A DNA stretch of 64,000 nt from Natronococcus roseus (GCF_043677095.1 NZ_JBHLJR010000004.1:493118-557117); one strand, 5' to 3'; counted from the first letter of the stretch, positions 25,407-34,801 are shown. Program-made: numbers and translations. The notes: a model not told the origin generated them from the sequence alone.

Positions 25407-26138
25407 ATGAGTCGGCTACCTTCGGGACCCGTCGGAGAGGGAGGGCTCTCGAGGGGAACCGACGAGTGCGCCGCGATTGAGGCTCGGCTGAACGAACGAA
25501 CAACGGACACGGATCGGGAGACCGAACACGTCTACTGGCACGTGCTTCTGGCTCTCAGACGGTGGATCGACGGGAGCGAGAAGAAGTCGGAGCGGATCGC
25601 CGAGCGATCCCTTCGGCGCTCGATCAGACGCGACCTCCGTGCTGCGGGACACCCGAACGCGGCCGACTCGGTCTTGCGGCCGAAACGGACCGGGTACTGC
25701 GATATCGTCGTCAACGGACGAATCGGCGTGAAGATCGTTCACAACCTGACCAGACGGTCCAGGGAGTGGATGCACAAACAGCTTCGGTCGCTGCTTCAGG
25801 AGTACGACTACCTGGTCCTGTACGGCCACCAAATCTCGGCCGAAACCATCGACGTCTGGCGGCAACTGAAGCGATCGCTCCTCCGGAGTTCCAGAGACGG
25901 GCAATTTCACGCGCTCCGAACGCTCCGACGACGCCAGGGTCGCTCACCACGGTCCGTCGAGACGGGAGGGATAGGACGCGAGCTGTTCGCGGTCTGGCTC
26001 CTCGCGGCGGTCGGGATCACCGCGGTCGCGGGGCTGATCGTGGTCGAGGACGTGATGGTGCAGTCGGTTCTCTCGCTGATCGCTCTCGCTTCGGTCGTCG
26101 TGTCGGTGTGTTGCCTGTTGCTCGTCGCGCTTCGGTGA
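25407..26138 (+). CDS. Orphan protein with possible nuclease-like core and C-terminal membrane anchor
   Basis: 243 residues. The N-terminal 170 residues are soluble and basic. 'TGYCDIVVNGRIGVKIVHNLTR' followed by 'YDYLVLYGHQIS' has the strand-turn-strand look of PD-(D/E)xK-like nucleases, but the usual acidic residue before the lysine is replaced ('GVK'), so activity is doubtful. 'RRSIRRDLRAAGHP' precedes it. Two hydrophobic helices near the C-terminus ('LFAVWLLAAVGITAVAGLIV' and 'SVLSLIALASVVVSVCCLL') anchor it in the membrane. No family is recognised. It has its own promoter and no operon partner. Confidence 0.75.
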   Translation: MSRLPSGPVGEGGLSRGTDECAAIEARLNERTTDTDRETEHVYWHVLLALRRWIDGSEKKSERIAERSLRRSIRRDLRAAGHPNAADSVLRPKRTGYCDIVVNGRIGVKIVHNLTRRSREWMHKQLRSLLQEYDYLVLYGHQISAETIDVWRQLKRSLLRSSRDGQFHALRTLRRRQGRSPRSVETGGIGRELFAVWLLAAVGITAVAGLIVVEDVMVQSVLSLIALASVVVSVCCLLLVALR

Positions 26139-26300
26139 GCAGTCGCGAACGATCTGAAGGCGACGCCTACTGCGGACGAAAACCGCCGGGTCGGCTCGAG
26201 CGCGGCGACGAAGACCGATTCGCTCGGGACGGTGCGACGATAGGCACAGCGTACGCCGACGAACGGCCTCGCGACCGGTCTTCGACCCACGGATAGGTAG

Positions 26301-26308
26301 CCTATACT
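26301..26308 (+). promoter_or_regulatory. TATA-like box for the lipoprotein gene
   Basis: CCTATACT lies 35 nt upstream of the ATG at 26337, the usual distance for a haloarchaeal promoter with a very short leader. Confidence 0.45.
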
Positions 26309-26336
26309 CAACTCGACGAACGGGATACGCTTTCGC

Positions 26337-26891
26337 ATGCACAGACGAACGGTGCTACTTGGATCAGGCATTACAGTCTCGGCGCTCCTCGCCGGATGCG
26401 CGTCCGAAGACGGGGACGAAGGCGACGACGACGTCGAAGACGAGACGGACGATGCCGAAGTCGGGACCGACGACGAGACGAACGGCGAAAACGGCGGGAA
26501 CGGGGACGAAGACGAAGACACTGACGACGAGAGCGAGGACGATACGGAGGAGACCGACGACGAGGGTGATGACGATCTCGAGGAGCGCATCGAGGAAGGA
26601 TCCCCAATCGAGGGGCTCGTGATCGAAGAACACGAACTCGTCGAGGACGACCTCTCGGGCTCGGTCGAAGGGCTCGTCGTCAACGAGTCGGGCGAGGACG
26701 TCCGGTCCGTGCAAGTGGGTATCGTCTTCCACGACGCCGACGGCGAGCGGATCGACGAGGCCACGACGAGCACGTCCGAGCTGGCCGACGAGGAGGAGTG
26801 GTCGTTCAGCGTGATGACGCTCGAGGAGGAGGTCGCGAGCTACGCGATCGGGGTTATCGGGGCCGAACCGGTCGAGCGGTCGCCGCTGTAG
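26337..26891 (+). CDS. Tat-exported lipoprotein with FxLYD-like domain
   Basis: 184 residues. The signal 'MHRRTVLLGSGITVSALLAGC' combines a twin-arginine start with a lipobox ending at Cys21. Residues about 23-85 are almost entirely Asp, Glu, Gly and Thr, an acidic surface-tether linker. The C-terminal 90 residues ('IEEHELVEDDLSGSVEGLVVNESGEDVRSVQVGIVFHDADG') form an FxLYD-type beta-sandwich. It is anchored on the outer face of the membrane; the ligand is unknown. Confidence 0.85.
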   Translation: MHRRTVLLGSGITVSALLAGCASEDGDEGDDDVEDETDDAEVGTDDETNGENGGNGDEDEDTDDESEDDTEETDDEGDDDLEERIEEGSPIEGLVIEEHELVEDDLSGSVEGLVVNESGEDVRSVQVGIVFHDADGERIDEATTSTSELADEEEWSFSVMTLEEEVASYAIGVIGAEPVERSPL

Positions 26892-26909
26892 CCTTCCGTT
26901 CGGTTTCTC

Positions 26910-27122
26910 TCACTCGACGAGATAGTAGCGATCGTACGCGGCGAGCAGTCCGACGAAGACGGCGACGAACGAAGCGACCGCGACCGCGTAGGCGGCGACT
27001 CCCTCGAGGCCCGTGAGACCGACGACCGTCAGCGTCGCGATTCCGGTGAGGAGGAACGCGCCGACGAGATAGAGGAAGTTTCCGAGGGCCGGCGGGACGT
27101 CGGTCGTGCCGGGAAGGCTCAT
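26910..27122 (-). CDS. Small two-span membrane protein
   Basis: 70 residues from ATG 27122 (MSLPGTTDV). It has hydrophobic helices at about 15-37 ('FLYLVGAFLLTGIATLTVVG') and 41-62 ('VAAYAVAVASFVAVFVGLLAAY'). It ends with 'DRYYLVE'. Conserved-looking but of unknown function. It follows the phosphodiesterase gene on the same strand, with a 43-bp gap. Confidence 0.7.
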   Translation of the reverse strand: MSLPGTTDVPPALGNFLYLVGAFLLTGIATLTVVGLTGLEGVAAYAVAVASFVAVFVGLLAAYDRYYLVE

Positions 27123-27165
27123 GCTCGGGGTACGGGACAGTGAACGTATATGTCTTCTCCCCGGA

Positions 27166-28437
27166 CTACTCCGCTTGCAGTGAGTCCAGACGCGCCGCGG
27201 CCAGCGGAACCAGCATCTCCCCATCGGTGAGCCCGCCGTGCATCCCGATCGAATCCATCTCCGACCACCACAGTCCGCGGTTCCGGTGGACGGCGAGCAG
27301 ATCGCCGCAGCGCCGGTCGAACAGCGCGGACGGCTCGCCGGGGCCGAACAGCCCGCGCTCGAGGGCCGCCTCGCGGGTGAACGTGCGTCCGTCCAGAGCC
27401 GAGTCGACGATCCGGCGAGCCTTCTCGAGGCGCTCCGGTCGCACGTGGAAGTGGACGTTGCGCGGGCTGCCGGTCGGCAATCGCGGCTCGCCCGTCCCGT
27501 CGCGGCGGAACGTCTCCCGCAGCGCCGGCCACGCCTCCCAGTCACTCATCAGGACGTTCTCGTCGGGCGCGGTGTCGACGATCCCGTGGTCGGCCGTCAC
27601 CACCAGCAGCGTTCGCTCCGCAAGATCGGGGTCGAGCGACTCGACCAGTTCGTACTGCAAGCGTTCGAGGATCGCCTCGAGGTGCTGTCGGTAGCGCTCG
27701 GTGCCGGTCCCCTCGGCGTGGGAGACGGCGTCGATCGTCGGCTCGTAGGCGTAGACGTACGCCGGCGTCGAGGACTCCTCGAGGGCGCGGCGGATCGACA
27801 GCGCGAGGTCGGTCGCGGTGTCGTAGCCGACCCGGGTGGCGCCCGCCGTCGTCGCCTGAGTGTAGCCCGAGTCGACGAACTCGGCGGGCTGGATCACGTA
27901 CGTATCGATCCCCGCTCGCTCGGCCCGCTCGTAGACGGAGTCGGCGTCGAACAGCTCCGACGCGGCCGAGGACGGCGAGACGTCCGCCAGTGGGTCGCCC
28001 TCGAGGGTCCGGAACGGCAGGGTCTCGACGATCTCGCCGGCGGACTCGAGGTACTGGAACCAGCCGAGCAGCCCGTGTTCGACGGACGAGGATCCGGTGT
28101 TGATCGTCGTCAGCGCGGCGGCCGTCTCGGAGGGGTAGATCGTCGTCAGCGGCGCCACGGTGCCGGCCGTCGAGAAGCGATCGAGCAACGGGTGGACCCC
28201 GCGGTGGCGCTTCCAGTGCTCGTAGCCGAACCCGTCCAGCAGGAAGAGAACGACGTTGTCGACGTCGGTGTCGACGCCCTCGAGCGCGTCGCCGGGCAGC
28301 CGTCGCTCGAACCCGTCGGCGAGCAGCGACAGCGCCGTCTCCGGCACGTTCGCGACGCAGTAGCCGTCGTAGTCGGGAAACAGGTACTCGCCCTCGCTCA
28401 GACGCTGCCGAAGCCGCGACTCGAGGGACGTTCGCAT
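27166..28437 (-). CDS. Alkaline-phosphatase-superfamily protein (nucleotide pyrophosphatase/phosphodiesterase type)
   Basis: 423 residues. 'VVLFLLDGFGYEHW' gives the first metal-binding Asp. 'TTIYPSETAAALTTINTG' contains the candidate Thr/Ser nucleophile. 'YEPTIDAVSHAEGTG' and 'LLVVTADHGIVDTAPDEN' supply the remaining Asp/His metal ligands. This arrangement matches type I phosphodiesterase/nucleotide pyrophosphatase proteins. No signal peptide is visible, so it probably acts in the cytoplasm. Substrate unknown. Confidence 0.9.
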   Translation of the reverse strand: MRTSLESRLRQRLSEGEYLFPDYDGYCVANVPETALSLLADGFERRLPGDALEGVDTDVDNVVLFLLDGFGYEHWKRHRGVHPLLDRFSTAGTVAPLTTIYPSETAAALTTINTGSSSVEHGLLGWFQYLESAGEIVETLPFRTLEGDPLADVSPSSAASELFDADSVYERAERAGIDTYVIQPAEFVDSGYTQATTAGATRVGYDTATDLALSIRRALEESSTPAYVYAYEPTIDAVSHAEGTGTERYRQHLEAILERLQYELVESLDPDLAERTLLVVTADHGIVDTAPDENVLMSDWEAWPALRETFRRDGTGEPRLPTGSPRNVHFHVRPERLEKARRIVDSALDGRTFTREAALERGLFGPGEPSALFDRRCGDLLAVHRNRGLWWSEMDSIGMHGGLTDGEMLVPLAAARLDSLQAE

Positions 28438-28513
28438 GCCTCTTCCGATGATCGCAGCCGGGATAGTACCACCGACGCGGGCGGTTCGGAAAGCATGGTA
28501 CTGAATGCCAAGG

Positions 28514-28520
28514 ACTATAC
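28514..28520 (+). promoter_or_regulatory. TATA-like box that decides the GNAT start
   Basis: ACTATAC lies about 27 nt before the ATG at 28545 but only about 13 nt before the upstream ATG at 28533. The start at 28545, on a leaderless transcript, is therefore preferred. Confidence 0.45.
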
Positions 28521-28544
28521 TCGTGCCACCCGATGACTTCCCCT

Positions 28545-29276
28545 ATGCGCGCACCCGAGCGGCCGACGTTCGAGACCGAGGCGAGCAGGTCGATCTACCA
28601 GTACGTCGAGCGCCACGGGACGGCGGCTCGACATCGGATCCGGGAGATGACGTCGCTGTCGCCCGAACGGTTCCGAACGGAGCTCGAGGGACTGGAGACG
28701 AAGGGCTACCTCGAGGAGGACGGCGGCACGGTCCGGCTCGCGCTCGACGTCGGCTCGGTCGAGGAGTACGAGACCGACGACGGGACCTATCTCATTCGCC
28801 CCGGGCGGAACCGGGACTTCGACGGGCTCGTCGACGCGATCCGCGAGGTGACCTCGAGGGAGTCCTACGTCGTCGCCGAGAGCGTCGCCGAACAGCTGCT
28901 GTACGAGGACGCCGTGACCCGCCACAACACGGTCGAGTCGCGAGTGTTCTTCGTCGCCACGATCGACGACGAGATCGCGGGCTGGGTCCACCTCGACCTC
29001 CCGCAGGTCGAGAAGCTCCGCGAGACGGCCCAGCTCACCGTCGGCGTCCGACCCGACCACCGCAGACGCGGCGTCGGCGACGCCTTACTCACCCGCGGGG
29101 TCGACTGGGCCGAAGCCAACGGCTACCGGAAGGTGTACAACAGCGTTCCGGCGACCAACGACGAAGCCCTGGCGTTCCTCGAGGACCACGGCTGGAACAC
29201 CGAGGGGATCCGCCGGAACCACTACACGATCGACGACGAGTTCGTCGACGAGGTGTTGATGGCCTACACGTTCTGA
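28545..29276 (+). CDS. GNAT-family N-acetyltransferase with N-terminal winged-helix-like domain
   Basis: 243 residues from MRAPERPTFE. The first 70 residues ('RSIYQYVERHGTAARHRIREM' through 'GLETKGYLEEDGGTVRLAL') look like a winged helix. The second part is a GNAT domain with the acetyl-CoA-binding 'LTVGVRPDHRRRGVGDALLTRGVDWAEANG'. This layout is common among haloarchaeal GNATs. Substrate unknown. It is divergent from the phosphodiesterase gene. Confidence 0.9.
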   Translation: MRAPERPTFETEASRSIYQYVERHGTAARHRIREMTSLSPERFRTELEGLETKGYLEEDGGTVRLALDVGSVEEYETDDGTYLIRPGRNRDFDGLVDAIREVTSRESYVVAESVAEQLLYEDAVTRHNTVESRVFFVATIDDEIAGWVHLDLPQVEKLRETAQLTVGVRPDHRRRGVGDALLTRGVDWAEANGYRKVYNSVPATNDEALAFLEDHGWNTEGIRRNHYTIDDEFVDEVLMAYTF

Positions 29277-29350
29277 GGGCGTTCGGCTCGCCCGCGTTTC
29301 GGACTCGAGTGTCGCTCCCGTCAGTCGTCGCACTCGAGTTCGGACGCCGC

Positions 29351-30646
29351 TCAGTCGTCGCGCTTGAGGGTCGCGCCCAGCTCCTCGAGCGTCTCGAAGA
29401 AGTTCGGGAACGAGACGTCGACGTGTTCGGCGCCCGCGATCGTCGTCTCGCCGTCGGCGACCAGCCCCGCCAGCGCCAGCGCCATCACGATGCGGTGATC
29501 GCCCCGCCCGTCGACCGCGGCGCCCTCGAGGGTCGACTCGCCGCCGTGGACCGTCAGCGATTCCTGCTTTTCGGTCGTCTCGACGCCCAGCTTCCCCAGC
29601 TCCTCGGCCATCGCGCTCACCCGATCGGTCTCCTTGTAGCGGACGTGTTCGGCGTTCGTGATTCGCGTGTCGCCGTCTGCGACCGCGCCCAGGGTCGCGA
29701 TCGTCGGCAGCAGGTCCGGCGTGTCCTCGACGGAGACCTCGACCCCCTCGAGGTCGGCCGCGGAGACGTCGATCGTCCCACCCTCGCGATTCCAGTCGAC
29801 GTCGGCACCCATCTCCTCGACGATTTCGACAATAGCTTTGTCGCCCTGGGCGCTGGGCTGGGCGCCCTCGATCCGGACGACCTCGTCCTCCTCGCCAGCG
29901 ATCGCGCCCGCCGCGAGCAGGTACGAGATCGAGGAGAAGTCGCCGGGGACGCGGTACTCGCCGTCCGCGGGATCGTAGCGCTGGCCGCCGTCGACGGTGA
30001 ACCCGGTCTCGGTCTTCTCGGCCTCGACGCCGAAGTCGGCGAGCACCTCGAGGGTGATGTCGACGTACGGCGCCGACTTGAGCTCCGTCTCGAGGTCGAT
30101 TTCGAGCCCCTCCTCGGTTACCGCGCCGGCCATCAGCAGGGCGGTGATGTACTGCGAGGAGACGTCGCCGGGGATCGAGACCTCGGTACCCGAGATCGGT
30201 CCCGTAACGACCAGCGGGGCCTGACCGTTCCCGCGGGTGCTGAAGGCTTCGCCCCCGAGGTCGGCGATAGCCTCGAGCAACGGCCCCTGGGGACGGCTCC
30301 GGAGCGACCCATCGCCCGTGAGGACGCTCGTGCCGTCGGCCAGCGCCGCCGCCGCGGTCACCAGCCGCATCGTCGTCCCGCTGTTCTCGCAGTTGATGAC
30401 GTCGTCGGGGACGCCCGGCTGGCCGTCGAAGCCCTCGACCTCGAGTGCGTCGTCGTTGCGGTCGACGCTCCCGCCGAACAGCGAGACGGCGTGCGCTGTA
30501 GCTTTCGTGTCGGCGCTCCAGAGTGCGTCCCGGACCGTCGTCCGCGAGGCGTAGCCGGCCGCGAGGATCGCGCGGTGAGTGTAGCTCTTCGAGGGCGGCG
30601 CTCGAGCCCGTCCCGCGACGCGGGAGGGAGTGATGGTGACGTCCAT
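29351..30646 (-). CDS. aroA: 3-phosphoshikimate 1-carboxyvinyltransferase (EPSP synthase)
   Basis: 431 residues from MDVTITPSRV. 'RAPPSKSYTHRAILAAGYA' is the shikimate-3-phosphate-binding site, 'NCENSGTTMRLVTAAAAL' the phosphoenolpyruvate loop, and 'RYKETDRVSAMAEELGKLG' and 'GRGDHRIVMALALAGL' complete the family pattern. It supplies the substrate for chorismate synthase (24040-25191). Length is normal. Confidence 0.97.
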   Translation of the reverse strand: MDVTITPSRVAGRARAPPSKSYTHRAILAAGYASRTTVRDALWSADTKATAHAVSLFGGSVDRNDDALEVEGFDGQPGVPDDVINCENSGTTMRLVTAAAALADGTSVLTGDGSLRSRPQGPLLEAIADLGGEAFSTRGNGQAPLVVTGPISGTEVSIPGDVSSQYITALLMAGAVTEEGLEIDLETELKSAPYVDITLEVLADFGVEAEKTETGFTVDGGQRYDPADGEYRVPGDFSSISYLLAAGAIAGEEDEVVRIEGAQPSAQGDKAIVEIVEEMGADVDWNREGGTIDVSAADLEGVEVSVEDTPDLLPTIATLGAVADGDTRITNAEHVRYKETDRVSAMAEELGKLGVETTEKQESLTVHGGESTLEGAAVDGRGDHRIVMALALAGLVADGETTIAGAEHVDVSFPNFFETLEELGATLKRDD

Positions 30647-30750
30647 ACCGACTCCTGGGAAGGGGCGCCCTATCACGGTACCGATGCTGGTGATATTGCA
30701 GTCGGTGCGCTTCCCAATCGATCGAGAGCTCGGGACGGCAGCCGGCGCGC

Positions 30751-31395
30751 TCAGCGCTCGGGACGCACCGCGTCCTCGATAGCGGTGTCGCCGCCGAAGA
30801 GCCTGATCGTCTCGCCGATCGTCTCGTCGGTCTCGAGCGCGGCGACGACCGCGTGGGCGACGTCGGCACGCGGGATGTCGTCGCCGCCCTCGCCGTCGTA
30901 CTCGAAGCTCGCCGAGACGCGGCCCGTCCCCTCGTTGTCGGTCAGCGCCGTCGGTCGGAGGACCGTCGCGTCGAGCGCGGACGCCTCGAGGAAATCGTCG
31001 GCACAGCGCTTGGCGACCCAGTACGGACGCATCGCTTCGGGGTCGCCCAGCGGCTCGCTGGCCCGGTAGGCGCTAATCATCACGAACCGGTCGATCCCGT
31101 GCTCGACGCACGCGTCGATACTCCGTCGCGCGCCCCAGAGGTCGATCAACAGCGTCTTCCCCCAGTCGGTGTCCCCGCCTGAACCCGCCGTGAAGACGAC
31201 GGCGTCGGCGCCCTCGAGGGCCGACTCGAACTCGCCCTCGAGGTCGCCCAGGCGGGGTTCGCCGCCGCGCTCGCGGATCTCGTCGAACTGGGACTCGTCT
31301 CGCACGACGCCGATCGGGTCGTGGCCGGCGTCGGCGAGTCGAGACAGTAGCTCGCGACCGATTCCGCCGTTCGCGCCGATAACTGCGACGTGCAT
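30751..31395 (-). CDS. NAD(P)-binding SDR-like (NmrA/YwnB type) protein
   Basis: 214 residues from MHVAVIGANG. The glycine-rich loop 'VIGANGGIGRELLSRLADAGHDPIGVVRD' is followed by 'ADAVVFTAGSGGDTDWGKTLLIDLWG', 'MISAYRAS' and 'LRPTALTDNEGTGRV', which is an atypical SDR without the catalytic YxxxK. It probably binds NADP. The role (reductase or redox-sensing) is unknown. Confidence 0.9.
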   Translation of the reverse strand: MHVAVIGANGGIGRELLSRLADAGHDPIGVVRDESQFDEIRERGGEPRLGDLEGEFESALEGADAVVFTAGSGGDTDWGKTLLIDLWGARRSIDACVEHGIDRFVMISAYRASEPLGDPEAMRPYWVAKRCADDFLEASALDATVLRPTALTDNEGTGRVSASFEYDGEGGDDIPRADVAHAVVAALETDETIGETIRLFGGDTAIEDAVRPER

Positions 31396-31527
31396 CGTGT
31401 ACCGTCCCACTGGAGCGCCGTCAATAGGTGCTGCGGTCGGCGAACCCCGAACGAGGAGCCGTCCGGACGGACGCTCCTTCGAGGGAGGGCGGGGCTGCCG
31501 TCGAGACGCTCCGTGGGCGCGGTGTGC

Positions 31528-33309
31528 TTACTCGTTCGTCGGCCCGGCCACGACGTCGCCCTCGAGGGCGCCCTCGCCGGTCTTCCCCGCGGCCTTCTCG
31601 ACGACGCAGTCCTCAAGGACGAGCACGTCCAGGCCCATCCCGTAGAAGTCCTTGAGCGCCTCGGTGGGCGTGTTGACGATCGGCTCGGCGTGGTCGTTGA
31701 AGGAGGTGTTGAGGACGACCGGAACGCCCGTGATGGACTCGAACTCGGAGATCAGCCGGTGGTAGCGCGGGTGTTGGTCCTCGCGGACGGTCTGGGGCCG
31801 CGTCGAGTCGTCGGCGGGGTGAAGCACCGCCTCGAGCTCGTCGACCTTCTCGGGGCGGACGTCGAAGGTGTCGATCATGAACGGGGCGGGCTGGCCGTCG
31901 ATCAGGTACTCGGGGGCGGCGGACTCGAGCATCGAGGGGGCGAACGGGCGCCACTCCTCGCGGTGTTTGACGTACCTGTTGACCCGATCCCGGGATTCGG
32001 CGGTACGAGGGTCGGCGAGGATGCTCCGGGCGCCGAGCGCTCGGGGCCCCATCTCCATCCGTCCCTGGAACCAGCCGACGAGGGCGCCGTCGGCCAGCCG
32101 TTCGGCGACGTAGGCCTCGAGATCGTCGGGTTTCCCGTACCGGATCTTGTTCGTCTCGAGCAGCGACTCGATCTCGTCGGTCCCGTACTCGGGGCCGAGG
32201 TAGGCCGTCGTCTGGGTTTCGACGTCGGCGGGTCGCCGCTCGAGCCAGCCGGCGCCGAGGGCGAGCCCCGCGTCGTGGGCGACGGGCTGGATGAACGTGT
32301 CGTCGACCGCCTCGAGCTCTCGCACAGTCTTGTTGAGCTTGCAGTTCAGCGCGACGCCGCCCGCGAGCGCGACGTCGTTCGACCGGGAGGCGCCGAGGTA
32401 GGCGTCGACGATCTCACAGACCGTCTCCTCGAGCAGCTCCTGGGCGGTGCGGGCGAGGTCCTTCTCCCACTGGTCGAACTGGCCGGGCTCGTCGTTTCGC
32501 GACCGGCCGAACGCCGCCTCGAGCTGGCGGACGCCGTAGCCGGTCCCCCAGCGCCTGGTCAGCGCCGTGACGTCGTAGTCGACGCCGGTGTCGATCAGGC
32601 TCCGCAGTGTGCGTTCGATTTCGGGTCGTCGCTCGCCGTAGGGCGCGAGCCCCATGACTTTCCCCTCGCCGTTGAACATCCGATAGCCGAGGAACTCGGT
32701 GACGATGGCGAAAAAGAGCCCGAGGCTGTTGGGGTGTTCGTAGGTCCGGACTCGCGCCAGGCCGTCGGGGGTGCCCCGCCAGATTACCGTCGAGTCGTAC
32801 TCGCCTTTCGCGTCGATCGTCAGGATCAACGCGTCGTCGAACCCGGAGGGGTGGAACGCGCTCGCGGCGTGACAGCGGTGATGGGAGAGACACTCGACGG
32901 GGGGAATCGGCGTCCCGATCGACTCGAGTTTGCTCTCGACCTGTCGAGTCGGGAAGAACCGACTCCGGATCTCGTCGACGACGGTCTCCTCGAGCGCCGA
33001 CACCTTTCGGGCGAACCCCTCTGCCGTGATCGCGTCGGTGACGTAGTGGCGTCGAATGCGCGCGCGGAGTTTCGGGTCGTAGGGGAGGAGGACCCGCTCG
33101 AGGTCCGCGAGCTCGAGGTCCCGGAAGTCGAGACAGGCGCGGATCGCCCGCTCGGGAAACGTGTCGACGGCGTGTTTGTCCCGCGTTAGTCGCTCCTCTT
33201 CGATACCGAAGATCGGCGCCCCGTCCTCGAAGAGAACGGCGCTTGGATCGTGCTGGCCGTACAGTCCGATCGCGGGCTTACAGGCAACGATGTACGATGG
33301 CGAACTCAT
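31528..33309 (-). CDS. Carbamoyltransferase of the NodU/CmcH family
   Basis: 593 residues. The N-terminal Kae1-like half has 'GIEEERLTRDKH', 'CLSHHRCHAASAF' and 'GLAPYGERRPEIERTL'. The C-terminal half contains 'WFQGRMEMGPRALGARSILADPR', 'REEWRPFAPSMLESAA' and 'VVLNTSFNDHAEPIVNTPTEAL'. These enzymes use carbamoyl phosphate and ATP to O-carbamoylate sugars or secondary metabolites. No glycan or metabolite genes flank it, so the acceptor is unknown. Confidence 0.93.
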   Translation of the reverse strand: MSSPSYIVACKPAIGLYGQHDPSAVLFEDGAPIFGIEEERLTRDKHAVDTFPERAIRACLDFRDLELADLERVLLPYDPKLRARIRRHYVTDAITAEGFARKVSALEETVVDEIRSRFFPTRQVESKLESIGTPIPPVECLSHHRCHAASAFHPSGFDDALILTIDAKGEYDSTVIWRGTPDGLARVRTYEHPNSLGLFFAIVTEFLGYRMFNGEGKVMGLAPYGERRPEIERTLRSLIDTGVDYDVTALTRRWGTGYGVRQLEAAFGRSRNDEPGQFDQWEKDLARTAQELLEETVCEIVDAYLGASRSNDVALAGGVALNCKLNKTVRELEAVDDTFIQPVAHDAGLALGAGWLERRPADVETQTTAYLGPEYGTDEIESLLETNKIRYGKPDDLEAYVAERLADGALVGWFQGRMEMGPRALGARSILADPRTAESRDRVNRYVKHREEWRPFAPSMLESAAPEYLIDGQPAPFMIDTFDVRPEKVDELEAVLHPADDSTRPQTVREDQHPRYHRLISEFESITGVPVVLNTSFNDHAEPIVNTPTEALKDFYGMGLDVLVLEDCVVEKAAGKTGEGALEGDVVAGPTNE

Positions 33310-33588
33310 TCGCGGGGACTCGTTCCACCACTCCGTGAGGGGGGTTCAAAGTCTTCCCGAAACTCGTCTCGTTCGAGAGACGTCGACCGCCTGATGATGC
33401 TGACGGCCTCGAGGAGCCGGAATCGAACGCCGACGGCGACTCGAGTCCGATGCTGGGTCCGGCGACGGTTTCACCTACCGATCCAGGCGGCGGCAACGCC
33501 GGACCAACGGCGGGGCATCCGGCTCTGGCGGGGCGACGCCGGCCCGCAACCCCCGCAATTATGTAGGACGGTTCCGGAAGCACGTGAC

Positions 33589-34773
33589 ATGGAACCCGAT
33601 CTCGACCCGCTGCTCGCCGTCCTCGAGGACGGTTCGCTCGACGGCTACCTCATCGACGACGACGACTCCGACTCCGATCAGCGCTACGTCTCCGGCTTTA
33701 CGGCGCCCGACGCCTACCAGACGCTCGTCACCGCCGACGGCGACGTCCACCTGCTGGTCTCGGGGCTCGAGTACGGCCGCGCGACGAAGGAGGCCGACGC
33801 CGACTCCGTGAGCCGACGATCGGAGTACGACTACCAGGAACTGGTCGCCGAGCACGGTTCCTACGAGGGAACGGTGGGAACGATCGCCGCGTTCCTCGCG
33901 GATCACGGCGTCGACTCGGTCGCCGTCCCGCGGAACTTCCCGACGGGGACCGCCGACGGGCTCCGCGAGCGGGGGCTCGAGGTCGCCGTCGAGCGCGAGG
34001 GCGTCGTCGAGGGGATCCGTGCGACCAAGACGCCCTGGGAGGCGAACCAGATCAGCGCCACCCAGTCGGCCAACGAGGCCGCGATGGCCGTCGCCGAACG
34101 GCTCATCGCGACGGCCGAGGTCGAGGACGGCGCGCTCGTCCGCGACGGCGAGGAGCTGACCAGCGAACGGGTCAAAGAGGAGATCGAGATCGCGCTGTTG
34201 CGCCACGGCTGCGCGCTCGACGAGACGATCGTCGCCTGCGGTCCCGACGGCGCCGACCCGCACAACCGCGGTAGCGGGACGCTCGAGGCCGGCGAACTGA
34301 TCGTGATCGACATCTTTCCGCGGGACAAGGGAACCGGGTACTTCGGGGACATGACCCGTACCTTCGTCCGCGGCGAGCCAAGCGAGGAGGCCCGACGGCG
34401 GTACGACGTCACCCGCGAAGCGTTCGACGCTGCTCTCGAGGCGATCGAGCCCGGCGTCACCGGCGCGGCCGTCCACGACGCGACCTGCGACGTCATCGAG
34501 GACGCCGGCTACGAGACGCTCCGGAGCGACCCCAGCGCCGGGACCGGGTTCATCCACAGCACCGGCCACGGCGTCGGCCTCGACATCCACGAACAGCCCA
34601 GCCTCTCGCCGACCGGGGGCGAACTCGAGCCGGGCCACGTCGTCACCGTCGAGCCCGGTATCTACGACCCCCAGGTCGGCGGGGTCCGCATCGAGGACCT
34701 GGTGGTCGTCACCGAGGACGGCTACGAGAATCTGACCGAGTACCCGATCGGACTCGAGCCGCGGGCGAACTGA
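33589..34773 (+). CDS. M24-family metallopeptidase (Xaa-Pro aminopeptidase-like)
   Basis: 394 residues from MEPDLDPLLA. The creatinase-like N-terminal domain is followed by the pita-bread domain with metal ligands in 'IVIDIFPRDKGTGYFGDMTRTFV' (two Asp), 'HSTGHGVGLDIHEQP' (His), 'VTVEPGIY' (Glu) and 'GVRIEDLVVV' (Glu). It is probably a cytoplasmic proline dipeptidase or aminopeptidase P. A TATA-like AATTATG is about 28 nt upstream. The frame upstream of 33589 is rejected as non-coding. Confidence 0.93.
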   Translation: MEPDLDPLLAVLEDGSLDGYLIDDDDSDSDQRYVSGFTAPDAYQTLVTADGDVHLLVSGLEYGRATKEADADSVSRRSEYDYQELVAEHGSYEGTVGTIAAFLADHGVDSVAVPRNFPTGTADGLRERGLEVAVEREGVVEGIRATKTPWEANQISATQSANEAAMAVAERLIATAEVEDGALVRDGEELTSERVKEEIEIALLRHGCALDETIVACGPDGADPHNRGSGTLEAGELIVIDIFPRDKGTGYFGDMTRTFVRGEPSEEARRRYDVTREAFDAALEAIEPGVTGAAVHDATCDVIEDAGYETLRSDPSAGTGFIHSTGHGVGLDIHEQPSLSPTGGELEPGHVVTVEPGIYDPQVGGVRIEDLVVVTEDGYENLTEYPIGLEPRAN

Positions 34774-34796
34774 GTGGCTCGGGGGCTCTTGATCTA

Positions 34797-34801
34797 TTTT
34801 T
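34797..34801 (+). terminator. T5 tract after the M24 peptidase
   Basis: GATCTATTTTTCAGG, about 25 nt past the stop codon, offers a short oligo-T terminator and separates the peptidase transcript from the next promoter-like element. Confidence 0.4.

Noticed and set aside
28505..31069. 854-codon plus-strand frame spanning the GNAT and aroA region
   Set aside because: It runs across two well-supported genes in another frame or strand, and the translation is low-complexity Arg-rich sequence.
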